Part shown: piece by piece, positions 5,821 to 12,282 of the stretch
Position numbering within the stretch: the first letter of the stretch is position 1
Layout of the letters: the number at the start of each line of letters is the position of its first letter
From: Minisyncoccota bacterium
GTDB lineage: Bacteria; Patescibacteriota; Minisyncoccia; Phycocordibacterales; UBA2100
Assembly: GCA_020058565.1 (NCBI GenBank)
Contig: JAGVDT010000104.1
Span: 1 to 13,729 of the forward strand
Length of the DNA: 13,729 nt
Reading direction: 5' to 3'
Position numbers and translations under genes: made by a program
The notes under the pieces: generated by a model
The model's database searches: none
What the model was told of the DNA's origin: nothing
What the model saw: the letters and a program-made list of their open reading frames with translations, nothing else

Positions 5821-6969
5821 ATGTCTTTTTCCCTGGGAAACATATTCAAACAAGTCCAATCGCTCGCTCCGAAAAGCGAAACGAGCCTGCTCGGCATCGA
5901 CATCGGCGCTTCGTCCGTAAAAATCGTGCAGTTGCGTGCCTCGCGCGGCATTGCCGTCCTCGAAACCTACGGAGAAATATCGCTGGGGCCGTATGGTAAT
6001 CAGCCGATAGGAAAAAGCGTCAAACTTACACCGGAGAAGACCGCCGAAGCAATAACTGACCTCATGAAGGAAGCGAATATCACGTCGCGCACCGGCGGGC
6101 TCTCTATCCCGTTTTCCGGCAGCCTTGTCTCTGTGCTCGATCTTCCGAACGTGGATGAGGAGCAGCTCAAAAGAATCGTCCCCATTGAGGCGCGCAAGTA
6201 CATACCCGTGCCGGTCTCAGAAGTTTCTTTGGACTGGTTTATTATCCCGAAAGAAGAAGGCGAGCAGAGCGCTTTTGACCAGCTGCAAGATAAAGCGCCG
6301 GTGCGCGCGAAAGGGCAGGAGGTTTTCTTGGTGGCGATCCACAATGATCTCCTGCACCAGTATCAGACCATGGCGGCTACCGCAGGTCTCACCGTGAATT
6401 TTTTCGAAATAGAGATTTTCAGCGCCCTGCGCTCTGCGCTCGGCCACGGTATTGCGCCCATTCTTGTCGTGGACCTTGGAGCCTCGACTACAAAGATGTA
6501 CATAGTCGAGCGCGGCATCGTGCGGCTTACGCACCTTTTGACCCAGGGCGGCCAGCATATGACCGAAACGCTCGCACGCACGCTTGAGTGGGATTTCGAC
6601 AAAGCCGAGCGCGTGAAGCGCGAGCGCGGACTGATCGACAGCACGGCGTATTCTGTCGACGAGAACGACCGCATAAAAACGGCGCTGTTATCAACACTGA
6701 CGCGTGTATTCAGCGAAGTAAACAGGGTACTATTGAGCTACGGACAGCGGTATAACAAGAACGTTGCGCACGTGGTTTTGACCGGCGGCGGCGCGTCTCT
6801 TCCGGGGTTGGCTGCGTTCGCGAAGCAGAATTTGAGCGCTGAAGTCGATATTGCTAACCCATTTGGGCACACAGAAGCCCCGGCGTTTCTCGAAGGCGTA
6901 CTAAGGGAGATAGGTCCAGGATTTGCGGTTTCTGTGGGACTCGCTCTGCGCAATCTCAGGCACAGCTAA
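5821..6969 (+). CDS. pilM: Type IV pilus assembly protein PilM
   Basis: The product has 382 aa, an actin-like ATPase of the FtsA/PilM type. Phosphate-1 motif GIDIGASSVKIVQ spans residues 25-37, phosphate-2 motif VVDLGASTTKMYIVE 216-230, and the adenosine motif VLTGGGASLPGL 319-330. IEARKYIPVPVSEVSLDW (122-139) is typical of PilM. PilM is cytoplasmic and binds the N-terminus of PilN, linking the PilN/PilO membrane complex to the motor ATPases. It is the first large gene of the cluster. The ATG has no Shine-Dalgarno; a 46-codon frame ends 6 nt upstream and could provide coupled translation. Confidence 0.97.
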   Translation: MSFSLGNIFKQVQSLAPKSETSLLGIDIGASSVKIVQLRASRGIAVLETYGEISLGPYGNQPIGKSVKLTPEKTAEAITDLMKEANITSRTGGLSIPFSGSLVSVLDLPNVDEEQLKRIVPIEARKYIPVPVSEVSLDWFIIPKEEGEQSAFDQLQDKAPVRAKGQEVFLVAIHNDLLHQYQTMAATAGLTVNFFEIEIFSALRSALGHGIAPILVVDLGASTTKMYIVERGIVRLTHLLTQGGQHMTETLARTLEWDFDKAERVKRERGLIDSTAYSVDENDRIKTALLSTLTRVFSEVNRVLLSYGQRYNKNVAHVVLTGGGASLPGLAAFAKQNLSAEVDIANPFGHTEAPAFLEGVLREIGPGFAVSVGLALRNLRHS

Positions 6970-6972
6970 ATG

Positions 6973-7124
6973 GAAATTCAAAGCACGAAATTCGAAATCC
7001 GAGACAAATCCCAAATATGAAAAAACAAGAACACCATCAAAAAAACAGCATTCGTTTCGGATTTCGGATTTCTAATTTGCCTTTTGTCTCGGATTTCGTG
7101 CTTCGGATTTAGGATTTTTAATTC
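6973..7124 (+). repeat. Heptamer-built inverted repeat between pilM and pilN
   Basis: The gap is made of degenerate 7-mers in register. The left arm includes GAAATTC at 6973, AAAGCAC at 6980, GAAATTC at 6987, GAAATCC at 6994 and GAGACAA at 7001. The right arm includes TTTCGGA at 7055 and again at 7062, then CGGATTT at 7090 and 7104, and AGGATTT at 7111. The arms are complementary: 6981-7008 pairs with 7083-7103, differing only by one extra 7-nt unit on the left. Two tail-to-head short frames cross it: ATG 6970 to TGA 7018-7020, which overlaps ATG 7017, and that frame runs to TAG 7110-7112. The right end abuts the pilN start. Confidence 0.8.
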
Positions 7125-7127
7125 ACT

Positions 7128-7796
7128 ATGGAAACCGGCATACAATCATCGTTCATCCCGCACGATGCGGGAGAAGTAAAATTAACTCCGCCCCGGATCG
7201 GCGGCAGCGGGGGATTCTCTGAGTTCATGCTGCTCATCTCGATCGTGCTCGTCGTAGCCTCCGGAGCGCTCGCCGCAGGCGTTTTTGTTTATAAACAATA
7301 CCTCACCACCTCGACGAATTCGAAGAAGGAGCAGCTGCAGCGCGCCAAAGATGCCTTTGATCCGTCACTGATCCAACAGCTCACTCGACTCGACGATCGC
7401 ATGCACGCGGGATCCGCGATCCTCTCCCAGCATATCGCGCCGACCGTTTTCCTCAGCGCGCTTTCTCAGGCGACGCTTACCAGCGTTTCTTTCAAGCAAA
7501 TGAGCTTAAGCAATAATGATCAGCAGAATATCAATGTGAAATTGTCCGGGATAGCGCAGAGCGTAAACTCTATCGCGCTCCAGGCGCAGGTTTTTGGGAA
7601 AAATGGCGTGATTGCAAGGCCGATTTTCTCCAATATTGGCCGAAAGCCCGAGGGAGTGCAATTCGATCTCTCTTTTTCTGTGAATCCTAAGGCGCTTAAC
7701 TACCAGCAAATGCTGTTGGCAGCCAACCCTACCCCCCCGCCCCCACCGCCGTCACCCGAATCTGTCTCGCCCTTCGGCGGCACGAGCAGCCAATAG
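7128..7796 (+). CDS. pilN: Type IV pilus inner-membrane protein PilN-like
   Basis: The product has 222 aa. A short cytoplasmic N-terminus of about 30 residues, with FIPHD at 9-13, would contact PilM. One membrane helix spans about residues 33-55, followed by a coiled-coil stretch (about 60-95) and an α/β region from about 105 to 190. The C-terminus has a proline run, PTPPPPPPSPE (201-211). Order, topology and adjacency to pilM and pilO support PilN, although sequence identity to model PilN proteins looks low. The gene ends 1 nt before pilO. No Shine-Dalgarno is visible; the ATG follows the heptamer element and TAATTC. Confidence 0.85.
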   Translation: METGIQSSFIPHDAGEVKLTPPRIGGSGGFSEFMLLISIVLVVASGALAAGVFVYKQYLTTSTNSKKEQLQRAKDAFDPSLIQQLTRLDDRMHAGSAILSQHIAPTVFLSALSQATLTSVSFKQMSLSNNDQQNINVKLSGIAQSVNSIALQAQVFGKNGVIARPIFSNIGRKPEGVQFDLSFSVNPKALNYQQMLLAANPTPPPPPPSPESVSPFGGTSSQ

Positions 7797-7797
7797 T

Positions 7798-8367
7798 ATG
7801 CTTCGATACTCTTTCGCGCTCATAGGGTTGTTTATAGCAGGAGCTATTTTTTTGTGGTACACGAAGCCAACCTACGACGGGGTACAAAGCATCAAGGCTG
7901 AAGGCGCGCAGTATGACGCAGCGCTTGCGAAGGCTGCAGAGCTGCAGCAGCTTAAGGCTCAGCTGCTGCAGCGGTACAATTCCTTTAATCCCTCCGATCT
8001 CGACCGGGTTCAGAAACTTCTGCCCGACCATGTCGACAACGTAGCGCTCATACTCGACCTTGATAACCTTGCGGCCAAATTCCAAATGCCGATTGAAAAC
8101 GTCGACGTATCAACGCCGGCGAGCACGGGGAACCTGGGGGGCGGTCCGGCAACTATTGGCGCGACCGGGCAAAAGTATGATTCCGTAACGATACAATTTT
8201 CAACGAGGGGGACCTACGATCAGTTTCTCGCGCTACTAAGAGATCTCGAGCAGGCTTTGCGGGTTGTGGATCTGGTGGAGCTGGACCTTTCGCCGGAGAA
8301 TGCGCAGGGTGCTACCGAGCTGCGCTATTCGTATAACATTACGCTTAGAACCTATTGGCTGAAATAA
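7798..8367 (+). CDS. pilO: Type IV pilus inner-membrane protein PilO-like
   Basis: The product has 189 aa. It has a membrane helix at residues 4-21, a helical stretch rich in Ala, Gln and Lys (about 30-60, likely coiled coil), and a ferredoxin-like C-terminal half with YDQFLALLRDLEQALRVV (140-157), the region PilO uses to dimerise with PilN. A Gly/Thr-rich linker lies at about 107-125. The start is 1 nt after the pilN stop, so translation is probably coupled. PilO and PilN form the periplasm-side alignment complex that joins PilM to the pilus machine. The assignment rests on order, topology and length. Confidence 0.87.
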   Translation: MLRYSFALIGLFIAGAIFLWYTKPTYDGVQSIKAEGAQYDAALAKAAELQQLKAQLLQRYNSFNPSDLDRVQKLLPDHVDNVALILDLDNLAAKFQMPIENVDVSTPASTGNLGGGPATIGATGQKYDSVTIQFSTRGTYDQFLALLRDLEQALRVVDLVELDLSPENAQGATELRYSYNITLRTYWLK

Positions 8368-8368
8368 T

Positions 8369-8479
8369 ATGAAAAACACAAATCGTATTCAGTATTCTGT
8401 ATACCGTATACTGCAAAAATCCAAAGAAGCAGGACGCGGGATACATAATACAGAATACTGTACACAGCATTCCATATGA
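8369..8479 (+). CDS. Possible 36-codon linker ORF between pilO and the pilP-like gene
   Basis: The ATG begins 1 nt after the pilO stop, and the TGA at 8477-8479 overlaps the next gene's ATG in an ATGA. The frame covers the whole heptamer element and has no recognised domain. The exact bridging at both ends suggests coupled translation, but tandem heptamers lacking stop words also tend to leave frames open, so this may be a by-product. Confidence 0.25.
   Translation: MKNTNRIQYSVYRILQKSKEAGRGIHNTEYCTQHSI
8385..8465 (+). repeat. Heptamer-built inverted repeat before the pilP-like gene
   Basis: The left arm is four 7-mers: GTATTCA at 8385, GTATTCT at 8392, GTATACC at 8399 and GTATACT at 8406. 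The right arm is four 7-mers: GGGATAC at 8438, ATAATAC at 8445, AGAATAC at 8452 and TGTACAC at 8459. The arms pair perfectly over 13 bp (8390-8402 with 8448-8460) and again over 4 bp after a 3-nt mismatch. The loop is about 30 nt. The right arm ends 10 nt before the next ATG. Confidence 0.85.
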
Positions 8480-8829
8480 TTGATTTCATCCTCAGCCATA
8501 AAATAATCGTCGTCATACTTGCGATTCTCGTGGCGATTGGCGTTTGGGTAGGGCTTACCGGCACCTCTTCGACCGGATCGCTGCTGACTTCGGAAATAGT
8601 CGACGATAGCGGGCCCGACAAAGATCTTGTCGCGACGCTTCTTGCGTTAAGAGCGGTGAGGCTTGATGCGTCTTTGTTTTCGGACCCGGCTTTTGTCAGT
8701 CTAAAAGATTTCTCGACGGAAATCGTCCCGGAACCGGTGGGTCGTCCGAACCCTTTCGCGCCTTTGGGGAGCGGCATTGCCGTAAGTCCTGATTCGACGC
8801 AATCGGCGCAGATATTCCAGAGCCAATGA
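8476..8829 (+). CDS. Small pilus-cluster membrane protein, PilP-like by position
   Basis: The product has 117 aa with one N-terminal membrane helix (about residues 8-27) and no lipobox cysteine. The C-terminal half carries LFSDPAFVSLKDFS (67-80) and VGRPNPFAPL (88-97). The 'GRxNPFxPL' stretch resembles the 'GRRDPF' segment of PilP/GspC-type proteins, and the gene sits where pilP normally follows pilO. I infer a partner of the PilN/PilO complex; the family is not firmly identified. Its ATG overlaps the stop of a 36-codon frame, and no Shine-Dalgarno is seen. Confidence 0.7.
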   Translation: MIDFILSHKIIVVILAILVAIGVWVGLTGTSSTGSLLTSEIVDDSGPDKDLVATLLALRAVRLDASLFSDPAFVSLKDFSTEIVPEPVGRPNPFAPLGSGIAVSPDSTQSAQIFQSQ

Positions 8830-8837
8830 GGCATTTG

Positions 8838-8859
8838 ACGATGATTTTCATCGTATAAT
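8838..8859 (+). promoter_or_regulatory. Inverted repeat fused to TATAAT box before pilB
   Basis: ACGATGA (8838-8844), a TTT loop and TCATCGT (8848-8854) form a perfect 7-bp inverted repeat. Its last base is the first T of TATAAT (8854-8859). The 11-nt block CGTATAATAGG is shared with the box in front of pilT. TATAAT ends 6 nt before an ATG at 8866. No correctly spaced -35 exists, since TTGACG is only 13 nt away, so an activator or repressor acting on the repeat is plausible. Confidence 0.45.
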
Positions 8860-8865
8860 AGGCGG

Positions 8866-8937
8866 ATGGCCGGACGCATGCCGCCGCATCCAACAAACGG
8901 AAAATCATTGCGTAAGCCTGCGCGAAAATTATCGTAG
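8866..8937 (+). CDS. Possible 23-codon leader ORF before pilB
   Basis: The ATG is 6 nt after TATAAT, and the TAG at 8935-8937 ends 2 nt before the pilB ATG. The peptide is basic, with several Lys, Arg and Pro residues and no domain. Like the frame before pilM, it could carry ribosomes to a large gene lacking a Shine-Dalgarno. A chance origin cannot be excluded. Confidence 0.25.
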   Translation: MAGRMPPHPTNGKSLRKPARKLS

Positions 8938-8939
8938 AT

Positions 8940-10625
8940 ATGCCGACTTTTTTCACACAACCCGCGCAGCAATCGCCCATAGCCGTACAGGTGCCGGAGC
9001 GCAAGATTACAGACGGTAAAATCCCGTACGAGGTTCTGCGGTATATTCCCGAAGAAAGCGCGGCACACTACCGGATTGCGCCGCTCGCGGTGCAGGAAGG
9101 CGTTTTGGAAGTCGGGATGACGGACCCCGATTCCATCCAGGGAGTCGACGCACTGAACTTCATTTCGCGCGCGACCGGAATGCCTTTTAAGGTCTTCCGA
9201 ATCTCAAACGACGACCTCGAGAAGATTCTCGCGATGTATCGTCAGCTCGGCGGGGAAGTCGACCGTGCCGTCACGGATTTCACGAGCGAACAAAAAAAAG
9301 ACGCTCCGTCGGTCCAGTCCGAAGAAGCGCCGCTGGATCTTGACGCGCCGGTAGTCCAAAAACCGGGCGTTACCGGGATGCCAAATATCCAGGAAGACGC
9401 ACCCGCGATAAAACTTGTCTCCACCATCTTGCGCTACGCTATTGACGGTCGAGCATCCGACGTGCACATCGAGCCGCTTCCGACGGGTGTCCGTGTGCGC
9501 TACCGCGTGGATGGCGAACTGCACACGAGCGTAATCCTTCCGCAAAACACGCACCGCGCCCTCGTGGCTCGCATCAAAGTGCTTGCCTCTATACGCCTCG
9601 ACGAACAGCGAAAACCGCAAGACGGACGCTTCAGCGCGCAGATAGACAATCGCCCGATAGATTTTCGCGTGTCGACCTTTCCAAGCTATAGCGGAGAAAA
9701 AGTGGTGATCCGTATTCTTGACCGCGACCAAGGCTTTATACCGCTCGATCAGATCGGCTTAACGCAGAGAAATCTCGAGGCGATGCGCCGGGCCGTCTCG
9801 AAACCGCACGGACTTATCCTCATTTCCGGTCCGACCGGAAGCGGTAAATCCACGACGCTGTATTCGATGCTCACGGAAGTTGATCGTGAGCATAAAAACG
9901 TGCTCTCGCTCGAAGATCCTATCGAATACTACGTCGATGGCGTCACGCAATCGCAAGTCCGGCCGGAAATCGGCTATACGTTTGCCAACGGACTTCGCAC
10001 GACACTGCGACAGGATCCGGACGTCATCATGGTCGGCGAAATCCGCGATGCGGAGACCGCGAAGCTCGCCATCCAGGCAGCGCTTACCGGTCACTTAGTG
10101 CTTTCAACGATCCACACGAATGACTCGGTGGGGACCATACCGCGACTTATCGATATGGGTGTCGAGCCCTACCTGATACCTCCGGTTCTCATTCTCACGG
10201 TAGCGCAGCGGCTATGCCGCACGCTCTGTGACTCGAACGGCAGGGAAGTATCGTTGTCGCCAAGCGATAGGAAGGCCATCGAAGCGGAGCAGGTTTCGCT
10301 TCCGGAAAAATATCGATTTGCGATACCAAACGCTATTTACGAGGCTGAGCCGAGTCCCACGTGTCCGACCGGCATGCGTGGCCGTATGGCTGTTTTTGAG
10401 GTTTTGGAAATGACCGGACAGCTCGAGAAGATAATCCTTGAAAATCCTGTAGAATCAAAGCTATGGGAGGCAGCGCGTTCGAGCGGCATGCTCACGATCC
10501 GTGAAGACGCGCTTTTAAAAGCTTTTGATAAAAAGATACCGTTCTCCGAAGTCAATCAGCTCTCTTCGCTCTTGATGGCAGGCGATCAAGAACAAGAAGA
10601 GAAGCCTGCAGCGGAAACGGCATAA
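8940..10625 (+). CDS. pilB: Type IV pilus extension ATPase PilB
   Basis: The product has 561 aa, the usual PilB size. An MshE-type N-terminal domain covers about residues 25-105, followed by a linker of about 45 residues and the GspE/PilB ATPase. Visible motifs are SDVHIEP (173-179), Walker A GPTGSGKST (297-305), Asp box LEDPIEY (324-330), Walker B DVIMVGEIRD (361-370) and His box TGHLVLSTIHTND (383-395). The C-terminal zinc motif is degenerate: CRTLC (426-430) and a single Cys475 in PTCPTGMRGR, instead of two CxxC pairs. PilB is a cytoplasmic hexamer driving pilin polymerisation through PilC. The upstream frame is closed by TAA 8913-8915 and ATG 8940 is the first usable start. Confidence 0.97.
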   Translation: MPTFFTQPAQQSPIAVQVPERKITDGKIPYEVLRYIPEESAAHYRIAPLAVQEGVLEVGMTDPDSIQGVDALNFISRATGMPFKVFRISNDDLEKILAMYRQLGGEVDRAVTDFTSEQKKDAPSVQSEEAPLDLDAPVVQKPGVTGMPNIQEDAPAIKLVSTILRYAIDGRASDVHIEPLPTGVRVRYRVDGELHTSVILPQNTHRALVARIKVLASIRLDEQRKPQDGRFSAQIDNRPIDFRVSTFPSYSGEKVVIRILDRDQGFIPLDQIGLTQRNLEAMRRAVSKPHGLILISGPTGSGKSTTLYSMLTEVDREHKNVLSLEDPIEYYVDGVTQSQVRPEIGYTFANGLRTTLRQDPDVIMVGEIRDAETAKLAIQAALTGHLVLSTIHTNDSVGTIPRLIDMGVEPYLIPPVLILTVAQRLCRTLCDSNGREVSLSPSDRKAIEAEQVSLPEKYRFAIPNAIYEAEPSPTCPTGMRGRMAVFEVLEMTGQLEKIILENPVESKLWEAARSSGMLTIREDALLKAFDKKIPFSEVNQLSSLLMAGDQEQEEKPAAETA

Positions 10626-10626
10626 T
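10621..10626 (+). promoter_or_regulatory. -10-like hexamer CATAAT before the response regulator gene
   Basis: CATAAT overlaps the pilB stop and ends 6 nt before the next ATG, the same spacing as at other starts in the window. No -35 was recognised. It could be coincidental, since the gene also lies in tight operon spacing. Confidence 0.2.
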
Positions 10627-10632
10627 GCAATT

Positions 10633-11040
10633 ATGGCCGACAACGACAAAGTAGAGAATAAAATGACGGTGCTTCTGGTCGACGACGACAAATTCCTTCT
10701 GGATATGTACTCTACGAAATTCTCGCAGCACGGCTTTGTCGTGCATGCGGCGCTTTCGGTAAAAAATGCGCTTGAAACATTACGAGGCGGCTTTAAGCCT
10801 GAGGCGGTGGTTTTTGACTTGATCATGCCGGAAGAAAATGGTTTTTCGCTTTTGGAAAAGATCAAAAACGAGAAGCTAGCGCCAGGCGTATGCCTGATTG
10901 CGCTTTCAAACCAAAGCGATGAAACCGAAAAGAAACGGGCCATCGACCTCGGCGCGACACGCTACATCGTCAAGGCGAGCATGATTCCGAGCGAAGTGGT
11001 GGAGGCGGTGGAGGCGGATGTTAAGGCGAGAAGGAAGTAG
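10633..11040 (+). CDS. Receiver-only response regulator
   Basis: The product has 135 aa and is a single REC domain. The acidic pocket is Asp17-Asp18-Asp19, the phospho-acceptor is Asp62 in VVFDLIMPEENG (59-70), the switch residue is Ser92 in ALSNQ, and the conserved lysine is Lys114 in YIVKAS. There is no output domain, so phosphorylation would signal through protein contact, as with CheY or PilG/PilH. It begins 7 nt after pilB and precedes pilT, so it probably biases extension against retraction; this is inferred from position. No partner histidine kinase is present. Confidence 0.93.
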   Translation: MADNDKVENKMTVLLVDDDKFLLDMYSTKFSQHGFVVHAALSVKNALETLRGGFKPEAVVFDLIMPEENGFSLLEKIKNEKLAPGVCLIALSNQSDETEKKRAIDLGATRYIVKASMIPSEVVEAVEADVKARRK

Positions 11041-11047
11041 AAATATA

Positions 11048-11053
11048 TATAAT
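11048..11053 (+). promoter_or_regulatory. Upstream TATAAT in the RR-pilT gap
   Basis: A TATAAT in an AT run lies just after the response regulator stop. Five bases later a GTG opens a 16-codon frame (11059-11109) whose TAA falls inside the second TATAAT box, 9 nt before pilT. The frame is short enough to be chance. Confidence 0.25.
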
Positions 11054-11092
11054 GCTGCGTGTACGACATTGGGGATAGGGCAGATAAACAGC

Positions 11093-11110
11093 ATACGGAT
11101 GCCGTATAAT
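11093..11110 (+). promoter_or_regulatory. Inverted repeat fused to TATAAT box before pilT
   Basis: ATACGG (11093-11098), an ATG loop and CCGTAT (11102-11107) form a perfect 6-bp inverted repeat. Its right arm runs into TATAAT (11105-11110), which ends 8 nt before the pilT ATG. CGTATAATAGG is identical to the block before pilB. This may give pilT its own start of transcription, separate from the upstream operon. Confidence 0.5.
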
Positions 11111-11118
11111 AGGTTGAC

Positions 11119-12177
11119 ATGGATTACGCTTCCACTCTGAAAAAATACATAAATGTTCTGGTGCATGAAGGCGCGTCGGATCTGCACATGTCGGCAGGCG
11201 TGCACCCGACAGTCCGGGTATCAGGCGCACTGGCCCCAATGCTTAAAGAGCCGATTTTGACGCCAACCGACACCGACGGATTCGTCAAAGAGCTTTTAAG
11301 CGCCGACGCCTACAAACGATTTAAGACAGAACAAGAAGTGGACTTTGCGTTTGAAGGAGAGGGCGTGCGTTTTCGCGGCAACGCGTTTGTGCAAAAAGGC
11401 TCCGCGGCAATAGCGCTGCGCCTTATACCGAAAAAAATCCGCACGATCCAGGAGTTGAATCTTCCCGACATACTCCTTTCTTTTTCGAGGAAATCTCAGG
11501 GCTTTTTCATAGTGGTGGGGCCGGTGGGCCAGGGAAAGACGACCACCCTTGCTTCGCTCATAGAGAGCATCAATCAGGAGCGCCTGGAACACATTGTTAC
11601 GATCGAAGACCCGATAGAATACGTCTTCGAGCCAAAACAATCGTTGATAGACCAAAGGGAAGTCCGCATCGACACCAAAGACTTCCCGACGGCTCTTCAG
11701 TCCGCTTTTCGGCAGGACATCGACGTGCTTTTGGTGGGTGAAATGCGCGGACCGGAGACCATGTCTGCGGCAGTGACCGCAGCTGAGACAGGGCATTTGG
11801 TATTTTCGACCTTACACACCAACGACGCATCGCAGACGATCGACCGCATCATCGATATATTTCCATCCACGCAGCAGGACCAGATACGCCTGCAGCTTGC
11901 CTCATCGTTAGCCGGTATCTTTTCGCAGCGCCTCGTGCCGCGCATTTCCGGCGGGCTGGTGCCCGCCTACGAGCTGCTGATCAACAACAAAGCGGTCGCC
12001 AACCTCATACGCGAAAAGCGCACGCATGAGATAAACACGGTCATCGAGACCGGTTCGACCGAGGGAATGATCGACATGAACCGCTCTCTGGCCGAGCTCG
12101 TCTCGCGCGGCGAAATTTCTGTCGAGAGCGCGTACCAATATTCTTTGAATCCGAATGTTTTGAATAAGCTACTGTAA
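11119..12177 (+). CDS. pilT: Type IV pilus retraction ATPase PilT
   Basis: The product has 352 aa, typical of PilT. It has an N-terminal PAS-like region with SDLHMSAGVHP (20-30), Walker A GPVGQGKTT (134-142), Asp box TIEDPIEYVF (161-170), Walker B DVLLVGEMR (202-210), His box TGHLVFSTLHTND (224-236), and NLIREKRTHEI (295-305), matching the PilT-specific AIRNLIRE region. Two deviations stand out: Val, Gln and Thr replace the usual Thr, Ser and Ser of the GPTGSGKS P-loop, and GEMRG replaces GEMRD. The essential Gly-Lys-Thr is kept. PilT depolymerises pili for twitching or DNA uptake. It has its own promoter-like box and no strong Shine-Dalgarno. Confidence 0.97.
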   Translation: MDYASTLKKYINVLVHEGASDLHMSAGVHPTVRVSGALAPMLKEPILTPTDTDGFVKELLSADAYKRFKTEQEVDFAFEGEGVRFRGNAFVQKGSAAIALRLIPKKIRTIQELNLPDILLSFSRKSQGFFIVVGPVGQGKTTTLASLIESINQERLEHIVTIEDPIEYVFEPKQSLIDQREVRIDTKDFPTALQSAFRQDIDVLLVGEMRGPETMSAAVTAAETGHLVFSTLHTNDASQTIDRIIDIFPSTQQDQIRLQLASSLAGIFSQRLVPRISGGLVPAYELLINNKAVANLIREKRTHEINTVIETGSTEGMIDMNRSLAELVSRGEISVESAYQYSLNPNVLNKLL

Positions 12178-12183
12178 GTGAAA

Positions 12184-12279
12184 ATGCAAATACCAAAAAT
12201 CAAAATGACAAGTCAAAATGTAAAAACCGGACATTTCGGATTTTCAGTCACATTTTGCATATTGGGTTTTGCACTTTGA
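12184..12279 (+). CDS. Possible 31-codon linker ORF between pilT and pilC
   Basis: A GTG directly follows the pilT TAA, and an in-frame ATG lies at 12184. The frame ends with TGA 12277-12279, 3 nt before the pilC ATG. It covers the whole heptamer element. The C-terminal half is hydrophobic. No family is recognised. As with the pilO-pilP frame, repeat composition alone may keep it open. Confidence 0.22.
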   Translation: MQIPKIKMTSQNVKTGHFGFSVTFCILGFAL

Positions 12280-12280
12280 T
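12185..12280 (+). repeat. Heptamer-built inverted repeat between pilT and pilC
   Basis: The left arm is TGCAAAT at 12185, ACCAAAA at 12192, ATCAAAA at 12199, a 6-nt TGACAA, GTCAAAA at 12212 and TGTAAAA at 12219. The right arm is AGTCACA at 12246, TTTTGCA at 12253, TATTGGG at 12260, TTTTGCA at 12267 and CTTTGAT at 12274. The right arm reads as the imperfect complement of the left, and a perfect inner pair is CAAAATG (12214-12220) with CATTTTG (12251-12257). It ends 2 nt before the pilC ATG. Confidence 0.75.
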
Positions 12281-12282
12281 GT

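Noticed and set aside
5657..5920. Plus-strand 87-codon frame entering the start of pilM
   Set aside because: It overlaps pilM out of frame, and its ATG does not fit the -10 box at 5661, which is placed for ATG 5674 instead.
6973..8465. Insertion sequence or MITE ends for the inverted repeats
   Set aside because: There are no target-site duplications, no transposase, and the element sequences are unrelated to each other. The internal 7-bp periodicity is a better description.
8835..8859. Conventional sigma-70 promoter TTGACG/TATAAT before pilB
   Set aside because: The spacing is only 13 nt, too short for a normal -35/-10 pair. The inverted repeat explains the same bases better.
8352..9068. 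Minus-strand frame of 238 codons across the pilO-pilB region
   Set aside because: It lies opposite pilO, the pilP-like gene and pilB and has no recognisable motif. It is kept open by the stop-poor heptamer element.
6973..12280. CRISPR-like interpretation of the spaced repeats
   Set aside because: The units are 7 bp, degenerate, adjacent without spacers and differ between gaps. There are no cas genes.
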